Assembly (NCBI GenBank): GCA_002438065.1
Contig: DJSP01000045.1
Location: forward strand, 1-7,847
Reading direction: 5' to 3'
Length of the DNA: 7,847 nt
DNA from: Caryophanales bacterium UBA6331
GTDB taxonomy: Bacteria; Bacillota_I; Bacilli_A; RF39; UBA660
Part shown: piece after piece, positions 1 to 4,967 of the stretch
How positions within the stretch are numbered: position 1 is the first letter of the stretch
Layout: each line of letters opens with the position of its first letter
The notes under the pieces: model-generated
The model's database searches: none
Told to the model about the DNA's origin: nothing
What the model saw: the letters and a program-made list of their open reading frames with translations, nothing else
Translations under genes and position numbers: made by a program

Positions 1-1
1 G

Positions 2-73
2 GAATTTAAGCCTGTGGAGACCAAAGGTTACTTTATCTATGAAGCAGGAAATATAGGCGAAAGCCGAAAATAA
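2..73 (+). CDS. C-terminal end of a probable IS200/IS605-type TnpB (OrfB), 5' part outside window
   Basis: Reading from base 2 gives 23 residues ending in TAA at 71-73, with KPVE near the start and EAGN near the end. A KPVE-type stretch is common at the C-terminus of IS200/IS605 TnpB proteins, the RNA-guided nucleases of these transposons; the match is from memory of the family and the fragment is too short for catalytic residues to be seen. The stretch is clearly richer in G+C than the bases after it and holds a GGC-GAAA-GCC hairpin (56-65). That would fit the guide-RNA scaffold that overlaps the 3' end of tnpB in such elements, which is inference. The next gene remnant, a Fic fragment, begins about 50 bases later, as expected if an element landed in or next to fic. 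It could be another protein. Confidence 0.45.
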   Translation, partial: EFKPVETKGYFIYEAGNIGESRK

Positions 74-91
74 TAAATTTTAATTTATTAT
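70..91. repeat. AT-only hairpin after the TnpB stop, possible element right end or terminator
   Basis: Ten bases at 70-79 are the exact reverse complement of 82-91, with two bases between, and the tnpB stop codon lies in the left arm. A hairpin just after tnpB suits the subterminal hairpin of an IS200/IS605 right end. A TCAA, the cleavage tetranucleotide known for IS608, follows at 98-101, but TCAA also occurs at 141-144, so the element boundary is not fixed. An all A/T stem has little weight in such AT-rich DNA. Confidence 0.35.
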
Positions 92-125
92 CTATGTTCA
101 ATTATTACACTTATTGATAAAATAA

Positions 126-263
126 TTGAGAGCAACTGAATCAATTGTCAATGGTGTCATAAATGAATTAAAATTAGCTAATATAATAAAAGAAACAATA
201 GGTTATAGTAGAAATCAAATATTTGTTTTTTCGGAGTATATTGAAATTTTTTTATCTAATTAA
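126..263 (+). pseudogene. Fic family protein, C-terminal winged-helix remnant
   Basis: The frame from 126 to the TAA at 261-263 reads about 45 residues of the type TESIVNGVINELKLANIIKE, then TIGYSRNQIFVFSEYIEIF. This fits the end of Fic/DOC proteins, where a small winged helix reads roughly TA..LI..L...GIL.E.TG..RNR.F.Y..YL.IL. The usual protein is over 300 residues and carries the HPFxxGNGR AMPylation motif; none of that is here. An in-frame TAA lies at 123-125 and there is no ATG or ribosome-binding site. It is therefore a dead 3' fragment, most simply explained by insertion of the upstream transposable element or by deletion. The family call is from pattern recognition and is fairly secure. 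Function in this cell is lost unless the missing part is encoded elsewhere. Confidence 0.65.
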
Positions 264-430
264 CCTATAAAACGAAAAACTAAAAAAATTCGTTCTACAA
301 AAAATTATATTATACTAAACAAATTATTATATGAATTTGAAATAAATATAAATACTAATTTTAAAAGATATTTTTTTAAATTACATATAAATAATATAAC
401 CAAAGAACAATAATATAATATTTAATCTTT
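264..430 (+). other. non-coding or decayed stretch between the Fic remnant and yunB
   Basis: No convincing gene is present. The Fic frame stays open after its stop, from 264 to a TAA at 411-413 (49 codons, rich in K, N, I and F), but it has no ATG or ribosome-binding site and I recognise nothing in it. A short inverted repeat (AACGAA at 271-276, TTCGTT at 289-294) and another (ATAGGTTA at 198-205, TAACCTAT at 261-268) are present. Neither is followed by a T-run, so neither is called a terminator. Confidence 0.4.
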
Positions 431-446
431 CATATATTTTATTATG
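431..446 (+). promoter_or_regulatory. putative sporulation-type -10 element directly before the yunB start
   Basis: CATATATT (431-438) is followed by five bases and the ATG at 444. It resembles the -10 of sigma-E promoters of Bacillus (consensus about CATACAMT, six of eight bases). TAATATA at 411-417, 13 bases upstream, fits six of seven positions of the sigma-E -35 consensus. A TATAAT at 414-419 is an alternative vegetative -10. If the first reading is right, transcription starts at or next to the ATG and the mRNA is leaderless, in line with the missing Shine-Dalgarno. The same block precedes yutH at 3424-3439. Confidence 0.4.
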
Positions 447-1145
447 AAACTAAGAAAACAAATTGATAATAAAAGAATAATTATGTACATATTACTAATA
501 ATATTCTTATTAACATATACAATGTTAGATACGATTGGTAAAAAAAGTTCTGATAATATTATTAAAATATCCGAAACACTTATTAATGATCTAATTATAG
601 ATATAGTTAATTCAAGTATTAAAAATGAAACATTAAAAAAATATAAAATAAATGATTTAATTGAGTTTAATTATAATGAACAAAAAGAAATAGAAAGTAT
701 AAATTATAATGTTGAAAATACTTATGATTTATTAGTAGAGATTAAAAATAACGTTGTTAATACTATATCTAATTACAATGAATATAAATACTATTATAAA
801 TATACAGTTTCTAATAATAATATAATAATAGAAGTACCTTTTTATAACTATACATCCAATATTTATATAACAAATATAGGACCTAAAATTAAGTCGAGAA
901 TTAATTTTTTAAAAACAATAGATAGTTCTGTTAAAACTAATGTTAATATCTATGGGATAAATACTATAAAATTAGATATGTATGTAAATTTTAAAGTTAT
1001 AAGTAATATAATTGTTCCCTACAATAATAAAGAAATAGAAAATAGTTTTGATATCTTAATTGCTAGTAAAGTTATAAACGGCAAAATACCTACATATTAC
1101 GGAAGTAATTATAAAACTCAAAGTGATATCTTTAATTTATCTTAA
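444..1145 (+). CDS. yunB: sporulation protein YunB
   Basis: The product has 233 residues with one N-terminal membrane segment (about 12-32), the rest being predicted to lie outside. The C-terminal half carries the YunB signature: NIGPKIK (about 144-150), a GIN motif (171-173) followed by beta strands, IVP (190-192), and VINGKIPTYYG (210-220), corresponding to the family's GP, GIN, P and G-x-(V/I)P conserved points. In B. subtilis, YunB is a mother-cell (sigma-E regulon) protein required for normal spore formation; its biochemical role is not known. The ATG at 444 is the first start after an in-frame TAA (423-425). No Shine-Dalgarno precedes it, and none precedes the next in-frame ATG at 483 either. 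Family assignment is confident; the start is less so. Its neighbours yutD and yutH belong to the same chromosomal region in Bacillus, which supports the call. Confidence 0.85.
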   Translation: MKLRKQIDNKRIIMYILLIIFLLTYTMLDTIGKKSSDNIIKISETLINDLIIDIVNSSIKNETLKKYKINDLIEFNYNEQKEIESINYNVENTYDLLVEIKNNVVNTISNYNEYKYYYKYTVSNNNIIIEVPFYNYTSNIYITNIGPKIKSRINFLKTIDSSVKTNVNIYGINTIKLDMYVNFKVISNIIVPYNNKEIENSFDILIASKVINGKIPTYYGSNYKTQSDIFNLS

Positions 1146-1150
1146 AAGTA

Positions 1151-1159
1151 TGATATATT
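1151..1159 (+). promoter_or_regulatory. extended -10 promoter element for the 260-residue gene
   Basis: TGATATATT is an extended -10 (TGnTATAAT-like) with no good -35 (TTTAAT at 1131-1136, 17 bases upstream). The predicted start would be near 1166, just ahead of the ribosome-binding site GAAGGTGA at 1173-1180. Similar TGATATAAT elements precede the prepilin and NifU-like genes, which supports it. Confidence 0.4.
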
Positions 1160-1186
1160 ATTTTTATAGTAAGAAGGTGAGTAAAG

Positions 1187-1969
1187 GTGAATCAAATATT
1201 TATAAATGAAGCAATAACTAATGGATTAAATGCCTATATAAATAAAACAAGTGATAAACCTTATTCAAGTAGTCATTACTATGAGTTAACAATAATAGAA
1301 TTATTAGTTAAAATATATGAACGAATTAATATAATAGTTCCTTATAAAACTAAGTATGAAAGAACATTTATTACTAATTTACAAGTTTATGGACTATCAA
1401 GTGAAGATGTAAGTAAATTTATAAATGCTTTAAATGATTATAATAATTGGTTATTAGGTGTTAAAGGAACATATACTGATTCAGTTATTACAATACATAA
1501 AATATTAATAAAGATGATATTACTTAAGAATTTATATAAGGAATTAAGTAAAGAAGAAATTGAGTATTATGATTATTATTTAAGTGTAAAAGAAATAAGA
1601 CTTAAAAAAATATTAGATTTAGCTACTAATAATATTGATGATGCTATTAATTTATGGGTACGTAAAAGAAATATTTATTTATATAAACATAATTATGTAT
1701 TTGAAGAAATAGAGCCTGATTTATTAACTAAAACCTTATATGAAAAACATGGACTTTCCATTAATGAAGTTAAACAATTATCTAATTTAAAAGTAAATGA
1801 AATTAATAATATGATTATTACCGAAGAAGAAAATAGTGAAAAAATTCACAATATGAATCCATTTAAATTGGTTTTATCTAGTGGAAATGGCATAGTAGAT
1901 ACATTGGTACTTTTTAGTATCGTTTTAACAGAAATATTTATTGGCTTCTTAATAGCGATATTGGGGTGA
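1187..1969 (+). CDS. uncharacterised 260-residue protein with C-terminal membrane segment
   Basis: I do not recognise this family. The start is a GTG at 1187, chosen because GAAGGTGA (1173-1180) sits six bases upstream and no ATG competes. The body is mostly charged helical sequence: an N-terminal part (1-60), a region ending NDYNNWL (about 83-89), a helical stretch with KELSKEEIEYYDYYLSVKEI (about 118-137), and a charged, possibly coiled section to about 220. Residues 236-260 are strongly hydrophobic and end exactly at the C-terminus, so the protein looks tail-anchored with its bulk in the cytoplasm. There is no signal peptide. It lies between yunB and yutD. Its TGA stop overlaps the ribosome-binding site of yutD, so the two are almost surely co-translated. 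A role linked to sporulation or the envelope is suggested only by the neighbours. Confidence 0.8.
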   Translation: MNQIFINEAITNGLNAYINKTSDKPYSSSHYYELTIIELLVKIYERINIIVPYKTKYERTFITNLQVYGLSSEDVSKFINALNDYNNWLLGVKGTYTDSVITIHKILIKMILLKNLYKELSKEEIEYYDYYLSVKEIRLKKILDLATNNIDDAINLWVRKRNIYLYKHNYVFEEIEPDLLTKTLYEKHGLSINEVKQLSNLKVNEINNMIITEEENSEKIHNMNPFKLVLSSGNGIVDTLVLFSIVLTEIFIGFLIAILG

Positions 1970-1974
1970 TATAA

Positions 1975-2253
1975 ATGAAAGAATATACATTTAATGAAAA
2001 TACTTATACATTAATTAAAGATTATAAAAATGGGTTTGATGAAGAAGTAGTTAAAGAAAAATTAACTGATTATTTTAATAATTTTGACTATGTTGTAGGA
2101 GACTGGGCTTATAGTAAATTAAGATTAAAAGGATTTTATGACTCTAAAAATAAATTAGTTAAAGATTATAATAACTATAATAATTTAGATAAGTATTTAA
2201 AAGAAAATTGTGCAGTTGACGCAAAATATTTTATTATTAAAAAAATTAGTTGA
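1975..2253 (+). CDS. yutD: YutD family protein (DUF1027)
   Basis: The 92-residue product contains the hallmark of the YutD family, DYVVGDWAYSKLRLKGFYD at residues 38-56, and a C-terminal block NCAVDAKYFIIKK (78-90) that corresponds to the family's usual C..CAYF ending. Length is close to the normal size of about 100. It is a small soluble cytoplasmic protein of unknown biochemical role, widespread in Bacilli. ATG at 1975 is preceded by GGGGTGAT (1963-1970), which overlaps the stop of the preceding gene, so translation is probably coupled. The TGA stop lies in the loop of a terminator hairpin (2239-2268), so the last four codons before the stop form its left arm. The Cys pair often seen in the family is reduced to one Cys here (residue 79). 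Confidence 0.88.
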   Translation: MKEYTFNENTYTLIKDYKNGFDEEVVKEKLTDYFNNFDYVVGDWAYSKLRLKGFYDSKNKLVKDYNNYNNLDKYLKENCAVDAKYFIIKKIS

Positions 2254-2268
2254 TATACTAATTTTTTT
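2239..2268 (+). terminator. intrinsic terminator at the end of yutD
   Basis: Twelve bases at 2239-2250 (AAAAAAATTAGT) pair perfectly with 2257-2268 (ACTAATTTTTTT) around a six-base loop that contains the yutD stop codon. The T-run is in the right arm. The mirrored A-run means it could also act on leftward transcripts. The stem has only two G:C pairs, so efficiency is uncertain. Confidence 0.65.
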
Positions 2269-2278
2269 GTGGTACTAT
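2250..2278 (+). promoter_or_regulatory. vegetative promoter of the DUF1292 gene, embedded in the yutD terminator
   Basis: TTGATA (2250-2255) and TACTAT (2273-2278) are spaced by exactly 17 bases, and TG at 2270-2271 makes it an extended -10. The start would be near 2285, 18 bases before the ATG and just ahead of the ribosome-binding site at 2291-2298. The -35 box covers the last base of the terminator's left arm and five of the six loop bases. Confidence 0.65.
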
Positions 2279-2302
2279 TTTATTAGAATAGTGAGGAATT
2301 TT

Positions 2303-2587
2303 ATGAATACTAATATTGAATTAAAAAGGGTAAATGGAGAAGTAATAAAAGCTGAGTTAATTAGTTATTTCGAATATGTTCCTAATAATAAAAGATATGT
2401 ATTTTATACGTTAAATGAAAAAGTGGAAAATGATTTAGTAAAAATGTATGTATCTGAGGTATCAAATGGAAATGCCTTATCAGATATGATGAGCGATGAA
2501 GAATGGACTAATATTAAGGGTATTATGAAATCTATTCTTACAGCTAATAATAATGAAAATATCAAATACCTAAATTGGGAGGCTTAA
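2303..2587 (+). CDS. DUF1292 family protein (YrzB-like)
   Basis: The 94-residue product reads as a small DUF1292 protein: a beta-rich N-terminal half (ELKRVNGEVIKAELISYFEY, then KRYVFYTLNEK), a MYVSEVSNGNAL segment (48-59), and the typical acidic end MSDEEWTNIKGIMKSIL (63-79). Members such as YrzB of Bacillus are cytoplasmic and of unknown function. The start is ATG 2303, preceded by GTGAGGAA at 2291-2298; upstream codons in the same frame overlap yutD and are not used. Its stop is followed after two bases by the ATG of the next gene, whose ribosome-binding site overlaps the last codons here, so the pair is one translationally coupled unit with its own promoter. The family call rests on overall pattern and is good but not certain. 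Confidence 0.75.
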   Translation: MNTNIELKRVNGEVIKAELISYFEYVPNNKRYVFYTLNEKVENDLVKMYVSEVSNGNALSDMMSDEEWTNIKGIMKSILTANNNENIKYLNWEA

Positions 2588-2589
2588 TA

Positions 2590-3384
2590 ATGACAATAAC
2601 AATACAAAATGAATCAAAAAAAATAGCGCTTAGTGAAGCACAATTAGGCTCATTAAGTGCAGCTTATAAAGACTTTATGACAAAGCAAAATATAAATGCT
2701 ACATCTGTAAATAATGGTACAAATGTAGATGCCGTAGAACAAATTGTTAATCAAAGTTCTACAGTAGTACCACAAGAAGAACCACTAATTACCGATTCAC
2801 CAGTAAATCAAACAGCAATTGATTCTTCCGTAGTAACACCAATTGTAGAGAATCCAAGTGTTGTAATACCAGAAGGACCAGAAGTAAAACAGCCAGTTGA
2901 AGGTCCAACCGAAAATGATGTTGCAAGTCAAACAATTGTTGAACAAACACAACCAATTCAAGAAGTTACAAATAATGCATCTCAAGAAGTTAACTTAGAA
3001 GAGTTAAAAAAACAACTATTAGAAGATTATTATGATTTACAACTTCACGTTCAAGAAGTTGGAGTTAAATTAGAAGAAATGTTAGAAAAAATAAAAAATC
3101 TACCTTTAACAAAAGAACAAAATATAACTAATACTCCAGCAGAAAATATTACAACTCCACCAGCTCAAGAAAAAACTGAACAAGTCATCCAAACACCAAC
3201 TCAAGAACAACCACCTATGGAAAACATGTTTAACAATAAACCAGAAGAGCCATTAGTTCAAAATCAAGCTCAAAGCCCAGTCCAAAATCCAATACCAGAA
3301 AATGTGAATATATTTGATCAAGGCGTAAATATATTTGATCAAGTGCCACAAAATCCCAGTAACGGAGGACAATTAAAAATATAA
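2590..3384 (+). CDS. Pro/Gln/Val-rich disordered protein with central coiled coil and VNIFDQ tandem
   Basis: The start is ATG 2590, seven bases after GGGAGG (2577-2582). The product is 264 residues with no signal peptide or membrane segment, so it is probably cytoplasmic. Residues 1-32 form a short helical head (SEAQLGSLSAAYKDFM). Residues 33-134 are low-complexity, rich in V, P, N, Q, E and T, and likely disordered. Residues 135-173 (from NLEELKKQLLEDYYDL) are a likely coiled coil. Residues 174-238 are again disordered, and 239-251 hold the six-residue motif VNIFDQ twice, separated by one Gly. I do not recognise the family. The layout, a helical oligomer core with flexible arms and a repeated terminal motif, suggests a scaffold or docking partner, perhaps for the co-translated DUF1292 protein; this is inference. 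Codons are somewhat richer in C than those of the neighbours because of the many CCA and CAA codons. Confidence 0.82.
   Translation: MTITIQNESKKIALSEAQLGSLSAAYKDFMTKQNINATSVNNGTNVDAVEQIVNQSSTVVPQEEPLITDSPVNQTAIDSSVVTPIVENPSVVIPEGPEVKQPVEGPTENDVASQTIVEQTQPIQEVTNNASQEVNLEELKKQLLEDYYDLQLHVQEVGVKLEEMLEKIKNLPLTKEQNITNTPAENITTPPAQEKTEQVIQTPTQEQPPMENMFNNKPEEPLVQNQAQSPVQNPIPENVNIFDQGVNIFDQVPQNPSNGGQLKI
3304..3345 (+). repeat. two tandem 21-bp units encoding VNIFDQ-G/V
   Basis: Units 3304-3324 and 3325-3345 are in frame and share AATATATTTGATCAAG exactly (16 bases). The near-identity at DNA level suggests a recent duplication, and the repeated peptide lies eleven codons before the end of the gene plus the stop. 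Confidence 0.85.
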
Positions 3385-3388
3385 AATT

Positions 3389-3412
3389 AAGTCTAAATAT
3401 TAGACTTTTTTT
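3389..3412 (+). terminator. intrinsic terminator after the disordered-protein gene
   Basis: AAGTCTAA (3389-3396) and TTAGACTT (3400-3407) form an eight-pair stem with a three-base loop, followed by a T-run to 3412. It begins four bases after the stop codon and closes the DUF1292/disordered-protein unit. Confidence 0.8.
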
Positions 3413-3423
3413 ATTTGTTAAAA

Positions 3424-3439
3424 CATATAATTTAGTATG
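3424..3439 (+). promoter_or_regulatory. putative sporulation-type -10 element directly before the yutH start
   Basis: CATATAAT (3424-3431) is followed by five bases and ATG 3437. It matches seven of eight positions of the sigma-E -10 consensus CATACAMT and equals the vegetative TATAAT as well. No clear -35 is seen at either spacing. The 16-base block from C to G of the ATG agrees with the one before yunB at 14 of 16 positions. Transcription would start at or beside the ATG, giving a leaderless mRNA. Confidence 0.45.
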
Positions 3440-4315
3440 GAAAATATATTAAATTATTATTATGATATAAACGTTATAGATATAAAAAAATATGATTATT
3501 ATTATCTTATTACAAGTGATGAAGGTGAAAAATATTTATTTAATGAAATAGTAAATGTATCACAGTTGAAAGAAATAATTGATTATTTAAATAACACTAA
3601 TATGTTATATCATTTATTAATGCTTACAAAAGAACAAAATATAACAATAACTTATAATGATAAAGAATATGCTTTATTTAAAGTAAGAGATAATGATAAC
3701 TTAAATATATTTAGTTTTTCTAATTTAATTACTAATGGAAAATGTATTTGGGGTACATTATGGTCTAATAGAGTAGATTATTATTTAGAACAATTAAAAG
3801 AAGTAGTTGATATAAATGAGATTAAATATGCAATGGATTACTATATATCTTTAGCTGAAATTGCGATTTCTTATTTTAATACTTTAGAAGAAATCTATAA
3901 AAGTAGCAAATTAACTTATACAATATCCCATCATGTTACTAGTTCTCCAATATCTAAATATGAATTATATAATCCATCTAATATGTGTAAGGATTTAATA
4001 GTTAGAGATGTTGCCGAATATATTAAAACCTCTTTTTTTGAAGATATTTTAACTAATAATGAAATACTTAATTTAATAGATAAAATAAATTTAAATGAAG
4101 CATTAGTTAACTACTTATTAGTAAGATTAATATATCCATCTTATATGTTTAAAATATATGACAAGTATATAGAAACAAAAGAAATAGATCGTAAATTTTA
4201 TGAATACATGAAAAAAAGTAGGAAATATGAACACCTACTAGCAAATATATATAATAAATTAAAACTTAAATTTCCTATTAAAGCCTATATTTATTTTTTT
4301 AAAGATCAATATTAA
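3437..4315 (+). CDS. yutH: YutH-like spore coat protein (CotS/YutH kinase-fold family)
   Basis: The 292-residue product resembles YutH, a spore coat protein of the CotS/YtaA family, which has a degenerate aminoglycoside-phosphotransferase fold. Supporting points are an N-terminal beta region with NITITYNDKEYALFKVRD (about 68-85), the W-containing signature LWSNRVDYYLEQL (108-120) followed by a long helix (YYISLAEIAISYFNTL, 135-150), SHHVT (164-168) where kinases have the catalytic His-x-Asp loop, and DLIVRDVAEYIK (186-197) matching the family's D...RDLAEWIR. The expected catalytic Asp after SHH is missing, so it is probably a structural pseudokinase, as thought for the coat members. It is a little shorter than B. 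subtilis YutH. There is no Shine-Dalgarno; ATG 3437 is chosen because the frame and homology begin there. The 3' end overlaps the convergent NifU-like gene by 17 bases. Confidence 0.75.
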   Translation: MENILNYYYDINVIDIKKYDYYYLITSDEGEKYLFNEIVNVSQLKEIIDYLNNTNMLYHLLMLTKEQNITITYNDKEYALFKVRDNDNLNIFSFSNLITNGKCIWGTLWSNRVDYYLEQLKEVVDINEIKYAMDYYISLAEIAISYFNTLEEIYKSSKLTYTISHHVTSSPISKYELYNPSNMCKDLIVRDVAEYIKTSFFEDILTNNEILNLIDKINLNEALVNYLLVRLIYPSYMFKIYDKYIETKEIDRKFYEYMKKSRKYEHLLANIYNKLKLKFPIKAYIYFFKDQY

Positions 4316-4523
4316 TTACATCTTTAACTTCAGGAACTTCTTCTTTAATAGTTCTAAGAACAAAATCAGTTATAGTATCATCCTTATAACCACATTCAGC
4401 ACACGCTCCGTGTAATTTAATATATACAATATTATCTTTTAAACTAACAAATTCTATATCGCCACCATCACTATTTAAGTAAGGCTTAATAATATTAATT
4501 GTTTCTTTTATTTTTTCTTCCAT
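4299..4523 (-). CDS. NifU-like Fe-S scaffold/carrier protein (YutI/Nfu type)
   Basis: The 74-residue product is a bare NifU C-terminal (Nfu) domain: IIKPYLNSDGGD at 11-22, then VYIKLHGACAEC with the two cluster-binding cysteines at 41 and 44 (CxxC), and a helical end with EEVPEVKDVI. Such proteins bind a 4Fe-4S cluster between two monomers through these cysteines and pass it to apo-proteins, working with the SUF system in Firmicutes; the cellular site is the cytoplasm. The size matches YutI of Bacillus. I chose the ATG at 4523 because a Shine-Dalgarno-like GTGGGTG lies six bases upstream; a GTG at 4532 would add three residues. It has its own promoter (4542-4570), is divergent from the S1-domain gene, and runs tail-to-tail into yutH with a 17-base overlap. 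Confidence 0.9.
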   Translation of the reverse strand: MEEKIKETINIIKPYLNSDGGDIEFVSLKDNIVYIKLHGACAECGYKDDTITDFVLRTIKEEVPEVKDVINIDL

Positions 4524-4536
4524 ATATAACACCCAC

Positions 4537-4565
4537 TTGAGATTATATCACATTTTATTTATAAT
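4537..4565 (+). promoter_or_regulatory. vegetative promoter of the S1-domain gene
   Basis: TTGAGA (4537-4542) and TATAAT (4560-4565) are separated by exactly 17 bases, the best sigma-A-type promoter in the window. The start is expected near 4572, next to the ribosome-binding site AAGGAA (4575-4580). Its -35 touches the -10 of the opposite promoter, and its -10 touches the opposite -35. Confidence 0.8.
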
Positions 4566-4570
4566 ATTAA
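4542..4570 (-). promoter_or_regulatory. vegetative promoter of the NifU-like gene
   Basis: On the minus strand, TTAATA (4570-4565) and TATAAT (4547-4542) are 17 bases apart, with TG at 4550-4549 giving an extended -10. The start would be near 4535, just before the ribosome-binding site. It is nested in the divergent promoter of the S1-domain gene. Confidence 0.7.
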
Positions 4571-4588
4571 GAAGAAGGAAAGATAATT

Positions 4589-4936
4589 ATGTATAAAGTA
4601 GGAGAAATAATAGAGGTTGAAGTAACTGGCATAGAAAGTTATGGTATCTTTGTTAAAGCTGATAATGATTATACTGGCTTAATTCATATATCAGAAATAG
4701 ATAATAATTATATAAAAGATATAAATAAATATGTTAAATTAGGAGATAATATTTATACTAATGTGATTGGAGTAGATGATGCTACTAAGCATTTAAAGTT
4801 ATCTATAAAGAATATGAATTATAATGATAATAATCATGGTAAAAGAACAATAAAAGAAAATATAAATGGTTTTTTACCTCTTCACAATAAGTTAGATGAA
4901 ATGATAAAAGAAACATTAAAAAAAATGAAAAAATAA
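4589..4936 (+). CDS. S1-domain RNA-binding protein, YugI/CvfD (general stress protein 13) type
   Basis: The 115-residue product begins directly with an S1 domain (residues 2-74): KVGEIIEVEVTGIESYGIFV, then GLIHISEI at 30-37, the KDINKYVKLGD segment, and KHLKLSIK at 67-74. A short polar linker is followed by GFLPLHNKLDEMIKETLKKM (94-113), which matches the C-terminal helix of YugI/CvfD proteins (GF..L...L..WI). These bind RNA and ribosomes and act as post-transcriptional regulators in stress and virulence in Gram-positive bacteria; role here is inferred from family. ATG 4589 has AAGGAA eight bases upstream. It stands alone with a strong promoter and a terminator (4935-4967), divergent from the NifU-like gene. 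Confidence 0.88.
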   Translation: MYKVGEIIEVEVTGIESYGIFVKADNDYTGLIHISEIDNNYIKDINKYVKLGDNIYTNVIGVDDATKHLKLSIKNMNYNDNNHGKRTIKENINGFLPLHNKLDEMIKETLKKMKK

Positions 4937-4967
4937 ATTCTAAAGATTAATTTTCTTTAGAATTTTT
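4935..4967 (+). terminator. intrinsic terminator after the S1-domain gene
   Basis: AAATTCTAAAGA (4935-4946) and TCTTTAGAATTT (4954-4965) form a perfect 12-pair stem with a seven-base loop, and a T-run to 4967. The stop codon overlaps the left arm. The 130-bp repeat begins inside the right arm, at 4961. Confidence 0.8.

Noticed and set aside
1967..2253. Mollicute code with TGA as Trp
   Set aside because: TGA ends the 260-residue gene and yutD exactly where family length or a new ribosome-binding site predicts a stop, and Trp positions use TGG.
2210..2302. Upstream extension of the DUF1292 frame, overlapping yutD
   Set aside because: It would cross the terminator and promoter; ATG 2303 has the ribosome-binding site and begins where the family begins.
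2575..2589. TTG start at 2575 for the disordered protein
   Set aside because: ATG 2590 lies seven bases after GGGAGG, while the TTG overlaps that site and has none of its own.
2797..2985. Open reading frame on the minus strand inside the disordered-protein gene
   Set aside because: Its product is dominated by Cys, Trp, Tyr and Phe, the antisense image of the Pro/Gln/Val codons above; no start signals.
3109..3645. Shared 20-mer ACAAAAGAACAAAATATAAC at 3109-3128 and 3626-3645, both coding TKEQNIT
   Set aside because: Low-complexity, and in yutH it falls in an ordinary conserved region of the protein; no wider similarity around it, so probably chance.
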